Part shown: positions 7,218-14,628 of the stretch, one piece after another
Numbering within the stretch: the stretch's first letter is position 1
Layout of the letters: the number at the start of each line of letters is the position of its first letter
Assembly: GCA_958413765.1 (NCBI GenBank)
Contig: CATYVH010000044.1
Span: forward strand, 1 to 15,153
Length of the DNA: 15,153 bases
Direction: 5' to 3'
From: an uncultured Collinsella sp.
GTDB lineage: Bacteria; Actinomycetota; Coriobacteriia; Coriobacteriales; Coriobacteriaceae
Notes under the pieces: generated by a model
What the model was told of the DNA's origin: nothing
Seen by the model: the letters and a program-made list of their open reading frames with translations, nothing else
Database searches by the model: none
Made by a program: the position numbers and the translations under genes

Positions 7218-9005
7218 CTACATCAGGCGCAGGCTGACGTCCTTGAGCTGGGCGCCGGAAACGGCACTCGGGGCGCCCGACATAAGGTCGGAGCCGCTGG
7301 CCGTCTTGGGGAACGCCATGACGTCGCGGATGGAGTCGGAACCGGTGAGCAGCATGCACACGCGGTCCAGACCCAGAGCGAAACCGCCCATCGGGGGCGC
7401 ACCAAACTTGAGCGCCTCCATGAGGAAGCCAAACTGAGACTCAGCGCGCTCCTCGGTAAAGCCCAGGAGCTTGAGCATGGACATCTGCATCTCGGCGTTG
7501 TGGATACGCATGCCGCCGCCGCCGGCCTCAAAGCCGTCCATGACAAAGTCATAGGTGCACGAACCGGCTGCCAGCGGATCGGCCTCGATCTTGGCGATGT
7601 CGGTCTCGGTCGGCAGAGTGAACGGTTGGTGCTCGGCAGCGTAAGCCTTGCGGTCCTCATCCCAGTGGAACAGCGGGAAGTTGACGACCCACAGGAAGTC
7701 GTGACCCTCGCGCTTGATCTCGAGCGCGTTGGCCATGTGCGAACGCATGCCGCCCAGGATCTCGTCAGAGAGCAGGCGCGGGCCGGCGGCGAACATCACG
7801 AGGTCGCCGGGCTCGACGTCCATACGCTCGCGCAGGGCAGTCATTTCCTCGTCCGAGAAGAACTTGACGATGGGACTGTTGATGGAGCCATCCTCGCGGA
7901 AAGCAATCCAAGCCAGGCCCTTGGCGCCAAACGTGGAGGCCACGCCGGCGAGCTTATCGATCTTGGCACGTGCCCAGGCACCGGCGCCCTTGGCGTTAAT
8001 GGCCTTGACGACAGAACCCTCCTCGTTTGCGGCAGTCGCAAAGACCTTGAACTTGGAGTTGGCAAAGATGTCGGTCAGGTCGACCAGATGCATGCCATAG
8101 CGGGTATCGGGCTTGTCGGAGCCATAGGTGTCCATGGCCTCCCAGTAGTTCATGCGACGCAGCGGCGTGGGCATCTCGACACCCATGCGGCCGAAGGCAT
8201 CGGCCAGGACCTCTTCGAGCGCGCTCATAACGTCGTTCTGGTCCACGAAGGACATCTCGATATCGACCTGAGTGAACTCGGGCTGACGGTCGGCACGCAG
8301 GTCCTCGTCGCGGAAGCACTTGGCAACCTGATAGTAGCGCTCGACGCCACCGACCATAAGCAGCTGCTTCAGGAGCTGCGGGGACTGCGGCAGGGCGTAG
8401 AAGTTGCCCGGCTGAATACGGCTGGGAACGATGAAGTCACGAGCGCCCTCGGGCGTGGACTTAAACAGGGAGGGCGTCTCGACCTCCATGAACTCACGGT
8501 TGTGCAGCGCCTCGCGAATGGCAAAGGTAAAGTCGGAGCGCAGCTTGAGGTTGGCCATCATCTCGGGACGACGGAGGTCCAGATAGCGATAGCGCAGACG
8601 GGTGTCCTCGCTGGTCTCGATGCCGTCCTCGATCTGGAACGGCGGGGTGACGGACGTGTTGAGCACCTCGGCGTGGTCGGTCAGGACCTCGATCTCGCCG
8701 GTCGCGAGCTTGGCGTTGGTGGTCTCCTCGCCACGGGAGCGCACGACGCCGTGGATCTTGATGGGCCACTCGGGACGCATGGTCTCGGCGATCTTAAATG
8801 CGTCGCCGTCGGAGTGCTCGGGGTCGAAGGTGAGCTGCGTGATACCCTCGCGGTCGCGAAGGTCGCAGAAAATAAGGCCGCCGTGGTCGCGGCGACGGCT
8901 CACCCAACCGGTGAGGGTGACCTCTTCGCCCACGTTCTCGCGGCGAAGCTCGCCGCAGGTACGGGTGTGCATGGAATGCTCGTCGATGGGACGGGTCTGG
9001 CTCAT
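7218..9005 (-). CDS. aspS: Aspartyl-tRNA synthetase
   Basis: The 595-residue class II aminoacyl-tRNA synthetase charges tRNA with aspartate in the cytoplasm, and its length is usual for the bacterial enzyme. An OB-fold anticodon-binding domain lies at about 14-110 (LTGWVSRRRDHGGLIFCDLR). The catalytic core contains motif 2 (FRDEDLRADRQPEF, 231-244) and motif 3 (GLDRVCMLL, from about 545), with the bacterial GAD insertion at about 290-420. The ATG at 9005 has AAAGGAGG ten bases upstream. The gene is single, with its own terminator, and divergent from serB. His41 in RRRDHGG is the residue type linked with non-discriminating AspRS, which also makes Asp-tRNA(Asn) for GatCAB; this is an inference from one position. 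Confidence 0.97.
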   Translation of the reverse strand: MSQTRPIDEHSMHTRTCGELRRENVGEEVTLTGWVSRRRDHGGLIFCDLRDREGITQLTFDPEHSDGDAFKIAETMRPEWPIKIHGVVRSRGEETTNAKLATGEIEVLTDHAEVLNTSVTPPFQIEDGIETSEDTRLRYRYLDLRRPEMMANLKLRSDFTFAIREALHNREFMEVETPSLFKSTPEGARDFIVPSRIQPGNFYALPQSPQLLKQLLMVGGVERYYQVAKCFRDEDLRADRQPEFTQVDIEMSFVDQNDVMSALEEVLADAFGRMGVEMPTPLRRMNYWEAMDTYGSDKPDTRYGMHLVDLTDIFANSKFKVFATAANEEGSVVKAINAKGAGAWARAKIDKLAGVASTFGAKGLAWIAFREDGSINSPIVKFFSDEEMTALRERMDVEPGDLVMFAAGPRLLSDEILGGMRSHMANALEIKREGHDFLWVVNFPLFHWDEDRKAYAAEHQPFTLPTETDIAKIEADPLAAGSCTYDFVMDGFEAGGGGMRIHNAEMQMSMLKLLGFTEERAESQFGFLMEALKFGAPPMGGFALGLDRVCMLLTGSDSIRDVMAFPKTASGSDLMSGAPSAVSGAQLKDVSLRLM

Positions 9006-9032
9006 ACCAGTGATCCTCCTTTATGGATCTGT

Positions 9033-9057
9033 GCCGCCCCGTGTCGTTCCGGGCGGC
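9033..9057 (-). other. Small GC hairpin in the aspS leader
   Basis: GCCGCCC (9033-9039) and GGGCGGC (9051-9057) can pair over 7 bp with an 11-nt loop, about 27 bases upstream of the aspS start in the presumed 5' leader. No T-box AGGGTGG motif is visible nearby, so a T-box is not supported. Confidence 0.3.
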
Positions 9058-9261
9058 GTCGTACAGATTTGCCCGGCCTGCGTAAACCGCGCAGCCAGAC
9101 ATGGCGTTCTATCTTATCGCACCTGTGTCGATGTGCCGCGAAAAAGTAGCTCCTGCCCAAAGACTTGACGGAGACGAAACAATTGACGCACCGTGGCCGT
9201 CGCCAACGCGCGCCACGTGCGACAATGTGCCCCAATACAACTGCACTCGGAAAGGCCCGCC

Positions 9262-9897
9262 ATGACTGCACGCCTCATCGTTATGGATATCGACTCCACG
9301 CTCATCAACCAGGAAGTCATCGACCTGTTGGGCGAGGAGGCCGGCGTGGGTGAGCAAGTTGCACAGATCACCGAACGCGCCATGCGCGGCGAGCTTGACT
9401 TTAAGCAGGCGCTCGAGGAGCGCGTGGGGCTGCTTGCCGGCTTGGACGAGAGCGTGTTCGAGCGCACCTTTGCGCGCGTGACGTTTACCCCCGGCGCGCT
9501 GGAGCTTGTGCGCTCGGCGCACAGCAAGGGCTGGAAGGTCGGCGTGGTAAGCGGCGGCTTCCACGAGGTCGCCGATAAGATTGTGTCCGCTGCAGGCATC
9601 GATTTTTGCCTGGCCAACCGCCTGGAAGTCGTGGACGGCAAGCTCACCGGCAAGCTGGCGGCAGACATTGTGACCAAGGAATCCAAACTTATCCAGCTGC
9701 TGGACTGGGCAGTTGAGTGCGGCGTCGACATGGCCCACACGGTCGCTATTGGCGACGGGGCAAACGACATCCCCATGATCCAGGCCGCGGGCACGGGCAT
9801 CGCGTTTTGTGCCAAGCCCAAGACGCGCGAGGCCGCCCCGTTTGCCATCGACGAACGCAACCTGATGCTCGCCATGGACATCATCCCGCGTGACTAG
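9262..9897 (+). CDS. serB: Phosphoserine phosphatase (SerB-type HAD hydrolase)
   Basis: The 211-residue protein matches the minimal SerB fold, which removes phosphate from L-phosphoserine in the last step of serine synthesis. HAD motif I is MDIDST with nucleophile Asp9 and acid Asp11. Motif II is VSGG (Ser97), motif III a lysine at about 142 (TKESKL), and motif IV GDGANDIPMI (164-173). LDFKQALEERVGLLAGL in the cap domain is typical of SerB. No ACT domain is fused. The ATG at 9262 is chosen because GGAAAGG lies just upstream and the protein then starts right before motif I; an in-frame GTG at 9193 would add 23 residues without homology. The gene stands alone between aspS and larB. Other small HAD phosphatases share these motifs, but SerB is the best fit. 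Confidence 0.88.
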   Translation: MTARLIVMDIDSTLINQEVIDLLGEEAGVGEQVAQITERAMRGELDFKQALEERVGLLAGLDESVFERTFARVTFTPGALELVRSAHSKGWKVGVVSGGFHEVADKIVSAAGIDFCLANRLEVVDGKLTGKLAADIVTKESKLIQLLDWAVECGVDMAHTVAIGDGANDIPMIQAAGTGIAFCAKPKTREAAPFAIDERNLMLAMDIIPRD

Positions 9898-9936
9898 TCG
9901 ATCCGTCTAACAACAAAATCAATTCCTCTATGTCTA

Positions 9937-9970
9937 GTTTCCGAACAATTTTGTCTTAGTGTTCGGAAAC
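9937..9970. promoter_or_regulatory. Long inverted repeat in the larB promoter region (candidate operator)
   Basis: GTTTCCGAACA (9937-9947) and TGTTCGGAAAC (9960-9970) are perfect 11-bp inverted arms separated by 12 bases. Arm centres are 23 bp apart, about two helical turns. No T-run follows, so a serB terminator is less likely than a regulator site. The right arm overlaps the -35 position of the candidate larB promoter. Confidence 0.6.
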
Positions 9971-9990
9971 TTGCCCTTGAGTGCTAGACT
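9962..9990 (+). promoter_or_regulatory. Candidate larB promoter with extended -10
   Basis: TGCTAGACT (9982-9990) reads as an extended -10 (TGn plus TAGACT). At a 17-base spacing the -35 position is TTCGGA (9962-9967), a poor match that falls inside the inverted repeat. A weak -35 under an operator-like dyad suggests regulated expression. Confidence 0.45.
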
Positions 9991-10013
9991 TTGCACCGTC
10001 GAAGGGAACATAT

Positions 10014-10796
10014 ATGGATAAGCAAGATCTTGAGCAATTGCTGAGCGATGTTGCCGACGGAGCAGTCGCCCCGGAAGTCGCCCTCACGCGCATCCAGACG
10101 GCGCCAACCGCCGATCTGGGTTTTGCGCAGCTCGATCTTTCGCGCGGGGTGCGCCAGGGAGCCGGCGAGGTTGTCTACGGTGCCGGTAAAACCGCCGAGC
10201 AGATTGCCGCCATTATCAAAGCGCTGCGCGATGCCGGCCAGGAGCGCATCCTGGTCACGCGCCTGGACGCCGAGAAGGCAACCCGTACCTCGGAGCTCCT
10301 CGACAACGGCATCGACCTGGGATATATCCCGGACGCACAGCTCGCCCTCGTGGGCGGCAAGCCCTCCCCCACCGGCAACGGACGCATCGTTGTCGCCTGC
10401 GCCGGCACGAGCGACTTACCCGTCGCCGAAGAAGCCGCGTTGACGGCCGAATTCTATGGCAACGAGGTCGACCGCCTCTACGACGTAGGTGTCGCCGGCC
10501 TGCACCGCCTGCTCGCGCATGCCGAGGAACTTGCTCAGGCGCAGGTGGTCATCGCCATCGCCGGCATGGAGGGCGCCCTGGCGAGCGTTATCGGCGGTCT
10601 GGTGAGCTGCCCGGTCATCGCCGTTCCCACCAGCGTGGGCTACGGCGCAAATTTTGGAGGCGTAGCCGCGCTGCTCGCCATGCTCAACTCCTGCGCCAGC
10701 GGCGTTTCGGTCGTCAATATCGACAACGGCTTTGGTGCCGCCTACCAGGCAAGTCTTATCAATCATCTGAGCGCCGGCACATCCTGCGCCCGTTAA
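10014..10796 (+). CDS. larB: LarB: pyridinium-3,5-biscarboxylic acid mononucleotide synthase
   Basis: The 260-residue cytoplasmic enzyme carboxylates the pyridine ring of nicotinic acid adenine dinucleotide and cleaves its phosphoanhydride, the first step towards the nickel-pincer nucleotide cofactor of lactate racemase. The C-terminal half is PurE-like: ACAGTSDLPVAEEA (about 125-138), AGMEGALASVIGGL, and the signature PTSVGYGANFGG followed by LLAMLNSCASGVSVVNIDNG. The N-terminal half has the LarB-specific LDLSRGVRQGAGEVVYGAGK. The ATG at 10014 is preceded by GAAGGGA seven bases upstream; an in-frame GTG at 9981 overlaps the candidate -10. larC follows after 10 bases, so larB, larC and probably tetR form one unit. 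Confidence 0.94.
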   Translation: MDKQDLEQLLSDVADGAVAPEVALTRIQTAPTADLGFAQLDLSRGVRQGAGEVVYGAGKTAEQIAAIIKALRDAGQERILVTRLDAEKATRTSELLDNGIDLGYIPDAQLALVGGKPSPTGNGRIVVACAGTSDLPVAEEAALTAEFYGNEVDRLYDVGVAGLHRLLAHAEELAQAQVVIAIAGMEGALASVIGGLVSCPVIAVPTSVGYGANFGGVAALLAMLNSCASGVSVVNIDNGFGAAYQASLINHLSAGTSCAR

Positions 10797-10806
10797 GGAG
10801 CATTCC

Positions 10807-11724
10807 ATGTCCAACCATCAGCACACGCTTATCATCGACGGCACTTCGGGCATCAGCGGCGATATGACCGTCGCGGCTCTGCTCGACCTGGGCGCCAGCG
10901 AGGAGCATCTGCGCAAACAGCTCGCCACGCTGCCGGTCGACGGCTTTGAGATTGCCGTTACACGCGTAAACAAGCATGGCATCGACGCCTGCGATTTCGA
11001 CGTCCAGCTTGCAGAGGAACTCGAGAACCACGACCACGATATGGCCTGGCTCTACGGCAACGAAGCAGCTGCCGAGCACACGCACGAGCATGAGCACCAC
11101 CATCATGATCATGGCGAGCACGAACACGAGCACTGCCACGAGCATGATCATGAGGCCCACGGTCATGGCCACGAGGGTCACCATCACGCCCACCACCATC
11201 ACCACCGTTCTTTGGCGGACGTCACCGCCATCATCGATGGCTCTCAGCTGAGTGATGGCGCCAAGCGTCGTGCGCTCGCCATCTTTACCGCGCTCGCCGC
11301 CGCCGAGGCCAAGGCACACGGCAAAACGCCCGAGACCGTCATGTTCCACGAGGTGGGTGCCATCGACTCCATCGTCGACGTCTGTTCTGTCGCCATCTGC
11401 CTCGATGACCTGGGTATTGAGGACATCGTGGTTGAGTCGCTCTCCGAGGGTCACGGTACCATCCACTGCGCCCACGGCCTCATGCCCATTCCCGTCCCCG
11501 CTGTCGTCAACCTGTGCCAGGCGGGCAATATCGCCCTCACGCCTGCACCGGTCGCCGGCGAGCTCGTGACGCCCACGGGCGCCGCCATCGTCACCGCGCT
11601 GCGCACGTCTGAGCACCTTCCGGCCCGCTATCGCATCGAAGCCGTCGGCTACGGCGCCGGCAAGCGTCCCTACGAGGGTTGCTCCGGCACGCTCCGTTGC
11701 CTGCTCGTACACGTGGATGCATAG
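10807..11724 (+). CDS. larC: LarC, N-terminal half only: nickel-insertion protein with a His-rich loop
   Basis: The 305-residue protein matches the N-terminal (LarC1) part of the nickel-pincer cofactor nickel-insertion protein: DGTSGISGDM near the start, MFHEVGAIDSIVDV (179-192), EGHGTIHCAHGLMPIPVPAV (214-233) and GELVTPTGAAI (251-261). Residues 91-133 contain 25 histidines in 43 positions, a nickel-binding or storage loop. Typical full-length LarC is about 390-420 residues, with a C-terminal domain that binds the CTP used for metal insertion. This protein stops at the boundary, after GYGAGKRPYEG and LRCLLVHVDA, and the next gene starts 3 bases later with no LarC2 in any frame. Lactobacillus plantarum makes LarC from two frames by frameshifting; here the second part is absent. 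The ATG has AAGGAG just upstream. Confidence 0.9.
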   Translation: MSNHQHTLIIDGTSGISGDMTVAALLDLGASEEHLRKQLATLPVDGFEIAVTRVNKHGIDACDFDVQLAEELENHDHDMAWLYGNEAAAEHTHEHEHHHHDHGEHEHEHCHEHDHEAHGHGHEGHHHAHHHHHRSLADVTAIIDGSQLSDGAKRRALAIFTALAAAEAKAHGKTPETVMFHEVGAIDSIVDVCSVAICLDDLGIEDIVVESLSEGHGTIHCAHGLMPIPVPAVVNLCQAGNIALTPAPVAGELVTPTGAAIVTALRTSEHLPARYRIEAVGYGAGKRPYEGCSGTLRCLLVHVDA

Positions 11725-11726
11725 CC

Positions 11727-12266
11727 ATGGATGCCCGCAAGGCAAAAAGCCGTGCCGCCATCGTTGCGGCGTTCTCCGAGCTGCTGCGCGAGGAAGATTA
11801 CGGCAAGATCACCGTCGGCGACATCATCATTCGTGCCCACGTAGGTCGGGCCACGTTCTACGGGCTCTTCAAGAGCAAAGACGACCTGCTGGCCGAGCTC
11901 GTGAGCGACATCTGCACCCACGCCCTCGACGACGATGGCGCACCGCTCGATGATCCGCTCGTACAAGTCGAGCATATCCTCAACAACCTCTGGGAACGCC
12001 GCCAGGGTGTACGGGCACTGGTAGCCGGCGCCGGTTCACGCGTCTTCGCCGACTGTCTCCGCAAGACCATCATGACGAGCGCAGCCGAAACCGTCCCTAC
12101 CGACCCAAACGGCCCCGCCGCCACCATGGACCGAAGTTTCCTACTACACCACATAGCCTCAAGCTTCGCAGGAATGGTCCAATGGTGGGCCTGGCACAAC
12201 TTCCAAGCAGACAAAGCCGACGTAGCCAAAGACTACCTCTCGGCCATAAAACCCCTCTTCACTTAA
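11727..12266 (+). CDS. TetR-family transcriptional regulator
   Basis: The 179-residue protein begins with a typical TetR DNA-binding domain: AIVAAFSELLREEDYGKITV, then DIIIRAHVGRATFYGLFKSKDDLL, roughly residues 10-55, the region of strongest family conservation. The remainder is a helical effector domain I cannot assign to a ligand; WWAWHNFQADKADVAKDYL near the C-terminus resembles small TetR proteins of the DhaS-like branch. The ATG at 11727 lies 2 bases past the larC stop with no good Shine-Dalgarno sequence, so translation is probably coupled to larC. An in-frame TTG at 11679 inside larC would add 16 unconserved residues. Co-transcription with larBC makes it a candidate regulator of the lar genes, with the inverted repeat at 9937-9970 as possible target. 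Codons in the last third turn C-rich and G-poor. Confidence 0.9.
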   Translation: MDARKAKSRAAIVAAFSELLREEDYGKITVGDIIIRAHVGRATFYGLFKSKDDLLAELVSDICTHALDDDGAPLDDPLVQVEHILNNLWERRQGVRALVAGAGSRVFADCLRKTIMTSAAETVPTDPNGPAATMDRSFLLHHIASSFAGMVQWWAWHNFQADKADVAKDYLSAIKPLFT

Positions 12267-12420
12267 GTAACAACCTCGTCCCAAAGCACCGCCCCAACCC
12301 AGGCCGCCACGCATCCCAAAGTGTCACTCACACTTCAACGCCCCCAACAGCAACAAGCCCCTCCCATCCAAATTCAGAAATATGTTGGGTTGCTTGTTCA
12401 AACACAGCCAAGAATGCCCA
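12241..12420 (+). promoter_or_regulatory. C-rich, G-poor tail of the larBC-tetR unit (possible Rho loading region)
   Basis: In 12241-12360 I count 54 C and 15 G, with little obvious secondary structure. A C-rich, G-poor unstructured transcript is what Rho prefers, and this one lies between the tetR stop and the palindromic element at 12421. No gene is visible in the 154 bases 12267-12420. Confidence 0.3.
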
Positions 12421-12545
12421 GGGCTCGGTAAGGGTTAACTTTCCAACGCACTCCGCAGGACGCAAAAAGGCTCGCCGCACGAAGTGCGCAGCGAGCCTTT
12501 TTGCATGTCCGAGGACGCGTTGGAAAGTTAACCCTTACCGAGCCC
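12421..12545. repeat. Palindromic structured element, copy 1
   Basis: Outer arms 12421-12449 and 12517-12545 are perfect 29-bp inverted repeats. Inside come ACTCCGCAGGAC (12450-12461), an inner hairpin (12462-12504) and ATGTCCGAGGAC (12505-12516). The two 12-nt junctions can pair with each other (GGAC with GTCC, TCC with GGA) to give one long rod, or fold as small local hairpins to give a four-way junction. It sits between the convergent tetR and MIP channel genes, its right end 24 bases from the channel's stop codon. Copy 2 is at 14963-15089 with the same design and compensated arm changes. Confidence 0.9.
12462..12504. terminator. Bidirectional terminator hairpin inside palindromic element 1
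   Basis: A 14-bp perfect stem (12462-12475 with 12491-12504) encloses CGCAC-GAA-GTGCG. The stem has five A on the 5' side and five T on the 3' side, so either transcript sees a GC hairpin followed by a U-run. That suits its place between the convergent lar units. Confidence 0.75.
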
Positions 12546-12569
12546 GGACCTTATAGAGCCGTCCTTCGA

Positions 12570-13301
12570 CTAGAACATACCCAAGAAACCGTGCACAAAC
12601 AGCGCGGCCACGATAGCACCGACAAACGGCGCGATGCCAGGAACGAGCAGGCCGTACTTCCAGTTGTTGTCAGCCTTGTTCTTGATCGGCAGCACCTGAT
12701 AGGCCATGCGAGGACCAAGGTCACGGGCCTGGTTCATGGCGAAGCCGGTGATGCCGCCCATGCCCATGCCAACAGCCCAAACGATCAGGCCGACGCAGAT
12801 AGCGAGCATCAGAACGTTCTCGCCGGCGCGGTTAGCGGCAGCAAGGATGGCGCTGATGAACACAAAGGTGCAGATAGCCTCGCAGAAGAAGTTACGAGCA
12901 TAGTTCGTGCCCTCGGTGGTGGGGTTGGTCGAGAAGATATTGCGCTGGGCAATGGGGTCGACGACGCCCTCGGAAGCCTTGAACTCATCGGCATACATAA
13001 GCCAAGCGATTACGGCGCCCACAAAGCCGCCGAGCATATCGGCAATCATGAAGGGGATGCAGCTGCTCCACGGCACCAGGCCTACGATGCACTGGGCAAG
13101 CACCATAGCCGGGTTCATGCACACGGCGCCGCCAAAGACAAACAGGCAGACCGAGATGCCAAAAGACCAGGTGGTGATGGCAAACATATGGCCGGAGCCC
13201 TGATACTTGGTGCCCTTGAGCACGGTATCGCAGTGCACGCCCACGCCAAAGATGATCATGAGGGCCGTTGCGCCGAATTCGCAGAGGAGTTTGGTAAGCA
13301 T
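12570..13301 (-). CDS. MIP-family channel (aquaglyceroporin, LarD/GlpF-like) with a variant second NPA motif
   Basis: The 243-residue membrane protein has six hydrophobic segments and the two half-helix signatures of the major intrinsic protein family. The first is a standard NPA (residues 63-65, CMNPAM). The second, expected as NPARD, reads NQARD (190-194), with the selectivity-filter Arg193 and Asp194 kept. Trp45 could match the GlpF filter tryptophan, though the spacing to NPA is two residues shorter than in GlpF. It lies 49 bases downstream of larA on the same strand. In L. plantarum a GlpF-type channel (LarD) is part of the lar operon and passes lactic acid, so a role as lactic acid or glycerol facilitator is the likeliest reading. 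The ATG at 13301 has only a weak AAGG four bases upstream. Confidence 0.85.
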   Translation of the reverse strand: MLTKLLCEFGATALMIIFGVGVHCDTVLKGTKYQGSGHMFAITTWSFGISVCLFVFGGAVCMNPAMVLAQCIVGLVPWSSCIPFMIADMLGGFVGAVIAWLMYADEFKASEGVVDPIAQRNIFSTNPTTEGTNYARNFFCEAICTFVFISAILAAANRAGENVLMLAICVGLIVWAVGMGMGGITGFAMNQARDLGPRMAYQVLPIKNKADNNWKYGLLVPGIAPFVGAIVAALFVHGFLGMF

Positions 13302-13350
13302 AAAACCTTATCTTTCTTGTCGGTTATAAACGATTCGTTTAGGCCGCGCA

Positions 13351-14628
13351 CTAGTGCTGCGCGACGACAACGCCCAGGCCATCGGGAATGACGGCAACCT
13401 TGGCATCGGCACCCTTCATCTCAAAGGCGAGCTTGAGCGCCTCCTCGATAGTGTTAACCGGCGTCATGTGCATATCCTTGAGCATCTGGTGATCGCACAG
13501 GTCGGTGACCATGATCACAGGGTGATGCGCCAGGATGCGGGCAAAGATCTGGCTCGTCCACTGATCGGGCAGGGTCTCGTCCTTAGGACGATCGATGCAG
13601 GCACGCTCAAACTCCGCCGGATCGTTGTCGGCGATATTGTGATAGAAGCCCTCGCCACCGTGACCGTCGGCACAACCGGCGACGTCGATGATCACGCCGC
13701 CCTCGGGAAGCGTGGCCTCGGCAGCGCACATGCCCTTCACGGCCTGGTAGATGTTCTGGTCGAGCGGGTAGCCGCCGTTGGTGGTGATGGCAATCTCGCA
13801 CTCAACGGGCTCAACGCCGGCAAGGCTCTTCACGAACTCGCAGCCGGCCTCGTGCGCCTTGTGGATGTCGCCGGCAAAGGAGCCAATGACCTCGTGCTTG
13901 CCGTTGAGCACCACGTTGAGCACAAAGGCGAGGTGGGCCATCTCAGCGGCAGCAAACATGTCCTCGCTCACGTGGTTGTGGCACAGGTTACCGGCACGCG
14001 AGTGGGAATCATTCACAAACTGACCGTTGTGGTTGTACATGATGGTCTTGTAGCTGGCGATGCCAGGCAGGACGGACTTGCGGCTGCCAGAGAAGCCGGC
14101 AAAGAAGTGCGGCTCAATGAAGCCCTCGGCAAGCAGCAGATCGCAATCGGCAGCAATCTTGTTGATGATGCACTCGCCACCAGAAGGGAGGGTGCCGATC
14201 TTCTTCATCATGCTGTCGTCAGTCGCAACGTGCATAACGATTTCCTCGTTGGCAACGATCTCCTCGCCGTACTTGTTGACGAGTTCCTCGTGCGTCGACG
14301 GACGATGCATACCCGTAGCAACAAGAATGCGAACGCGCGCCTCAGGCGCAGCGGAGTGGATGTGATGCAGCAGAATAGGCATCGTCACACGCGAGGGAAC
14401 GGGGCGCGTATGGTCGGAGCTAATGATGACAATATCCTTCTTGCCAGCACAAAGCTCCTCGAGCGAAGGCGAGCCATAAGGGTTGGCAAGCGACTCCTCC
14501 ACCAGCTCTTCCTGCGATTTCGTGGTCTTAAACTCGTTTTGATGACCTTCCATCACACCCGCGAAGTTCTTATCCTCGAGCTCCAGATGCAACGTCTTGT
14601 GGTCAAACGGCAGTTCACATTCAAACAA
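13351..14628 (-). CDS. larA: LarA: nickel-pincer-dependent lactate racemase
   Basis: The cytoplasmic enzyme interconverts D- and L-lactate by hydride transfer to the nickel-pincer nucleotide. It aligns end to end with L. plantarum LarA (424 aa): SSDHTRPVPSR, ILVATGMHRPSTHEELVNKY, EPHFFAGFSGSRKSVLPGIA, TTNGGYPLDQNIYQAVKGM, GHGGEGFYHN and the C-terminal VIPDGLGVVVAQH. I start it at the TTG at 14628, giving 425 residues. All key residues then have exactly the L. plantarum numbers: Asp72, Arg75, His108, His174, Lys184 (the covalent cofactor anchor) and His200 (nickel ligand). AAAGGAAGAGG precedes this TTG by 10 bases. An ATG at 14736 in the same frame would add 36 unconserved residues. The MIP channel follows; the maturation genes larB and larC are on the opposite strand and converge on this pair. 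Confidence 0.95.
   Translation of the reverse strand: MFECELPFDHKTLHLELEDKNFAGVMEGHQNEFKTTKSQEELVEESLANPYGSPSLEELCAGKKDIVIISSDHTRPVPSRVTMPILLHHIHSAAPEARVRILVATGMHRPSTHEELVNKYGEEIVANEEIVMHVATDDSMMKKIGTLPSGGECIINKIAADCDLLLAEGFIEPHFFAGFSGSRKSVLPGIASYKTIMYNHNGQFVNDSHSRAGNLCHNHVSEDMFAAAEMAHLAFVLNVVLNGKHEVIGSFAGDIHKAHEAGCEFVKSLAGVEPVECEIAITTNGGYPLDQNIYQAVKGMCAAEATLPEGGVIIDVAGCADGHGGEGFYHNIADNDPAEFERACIDRPKDETLPDQWTSQIFARILAHHPVIMVTDLCDHQMLKDMHMTPVNTIEEALKLAFEMKGADAKVAVIPDGLGVVVAQH

Noticed and set aside
7047..9149. Plus-strand frame of about 700 codons antisense to aspS, and similar frames over larC (10759-11745) and larA (13354-14631)
   Set aside because: These have the same codon-bias cause; the sense strand carries full-length, well-conserved proteins with proper starts.
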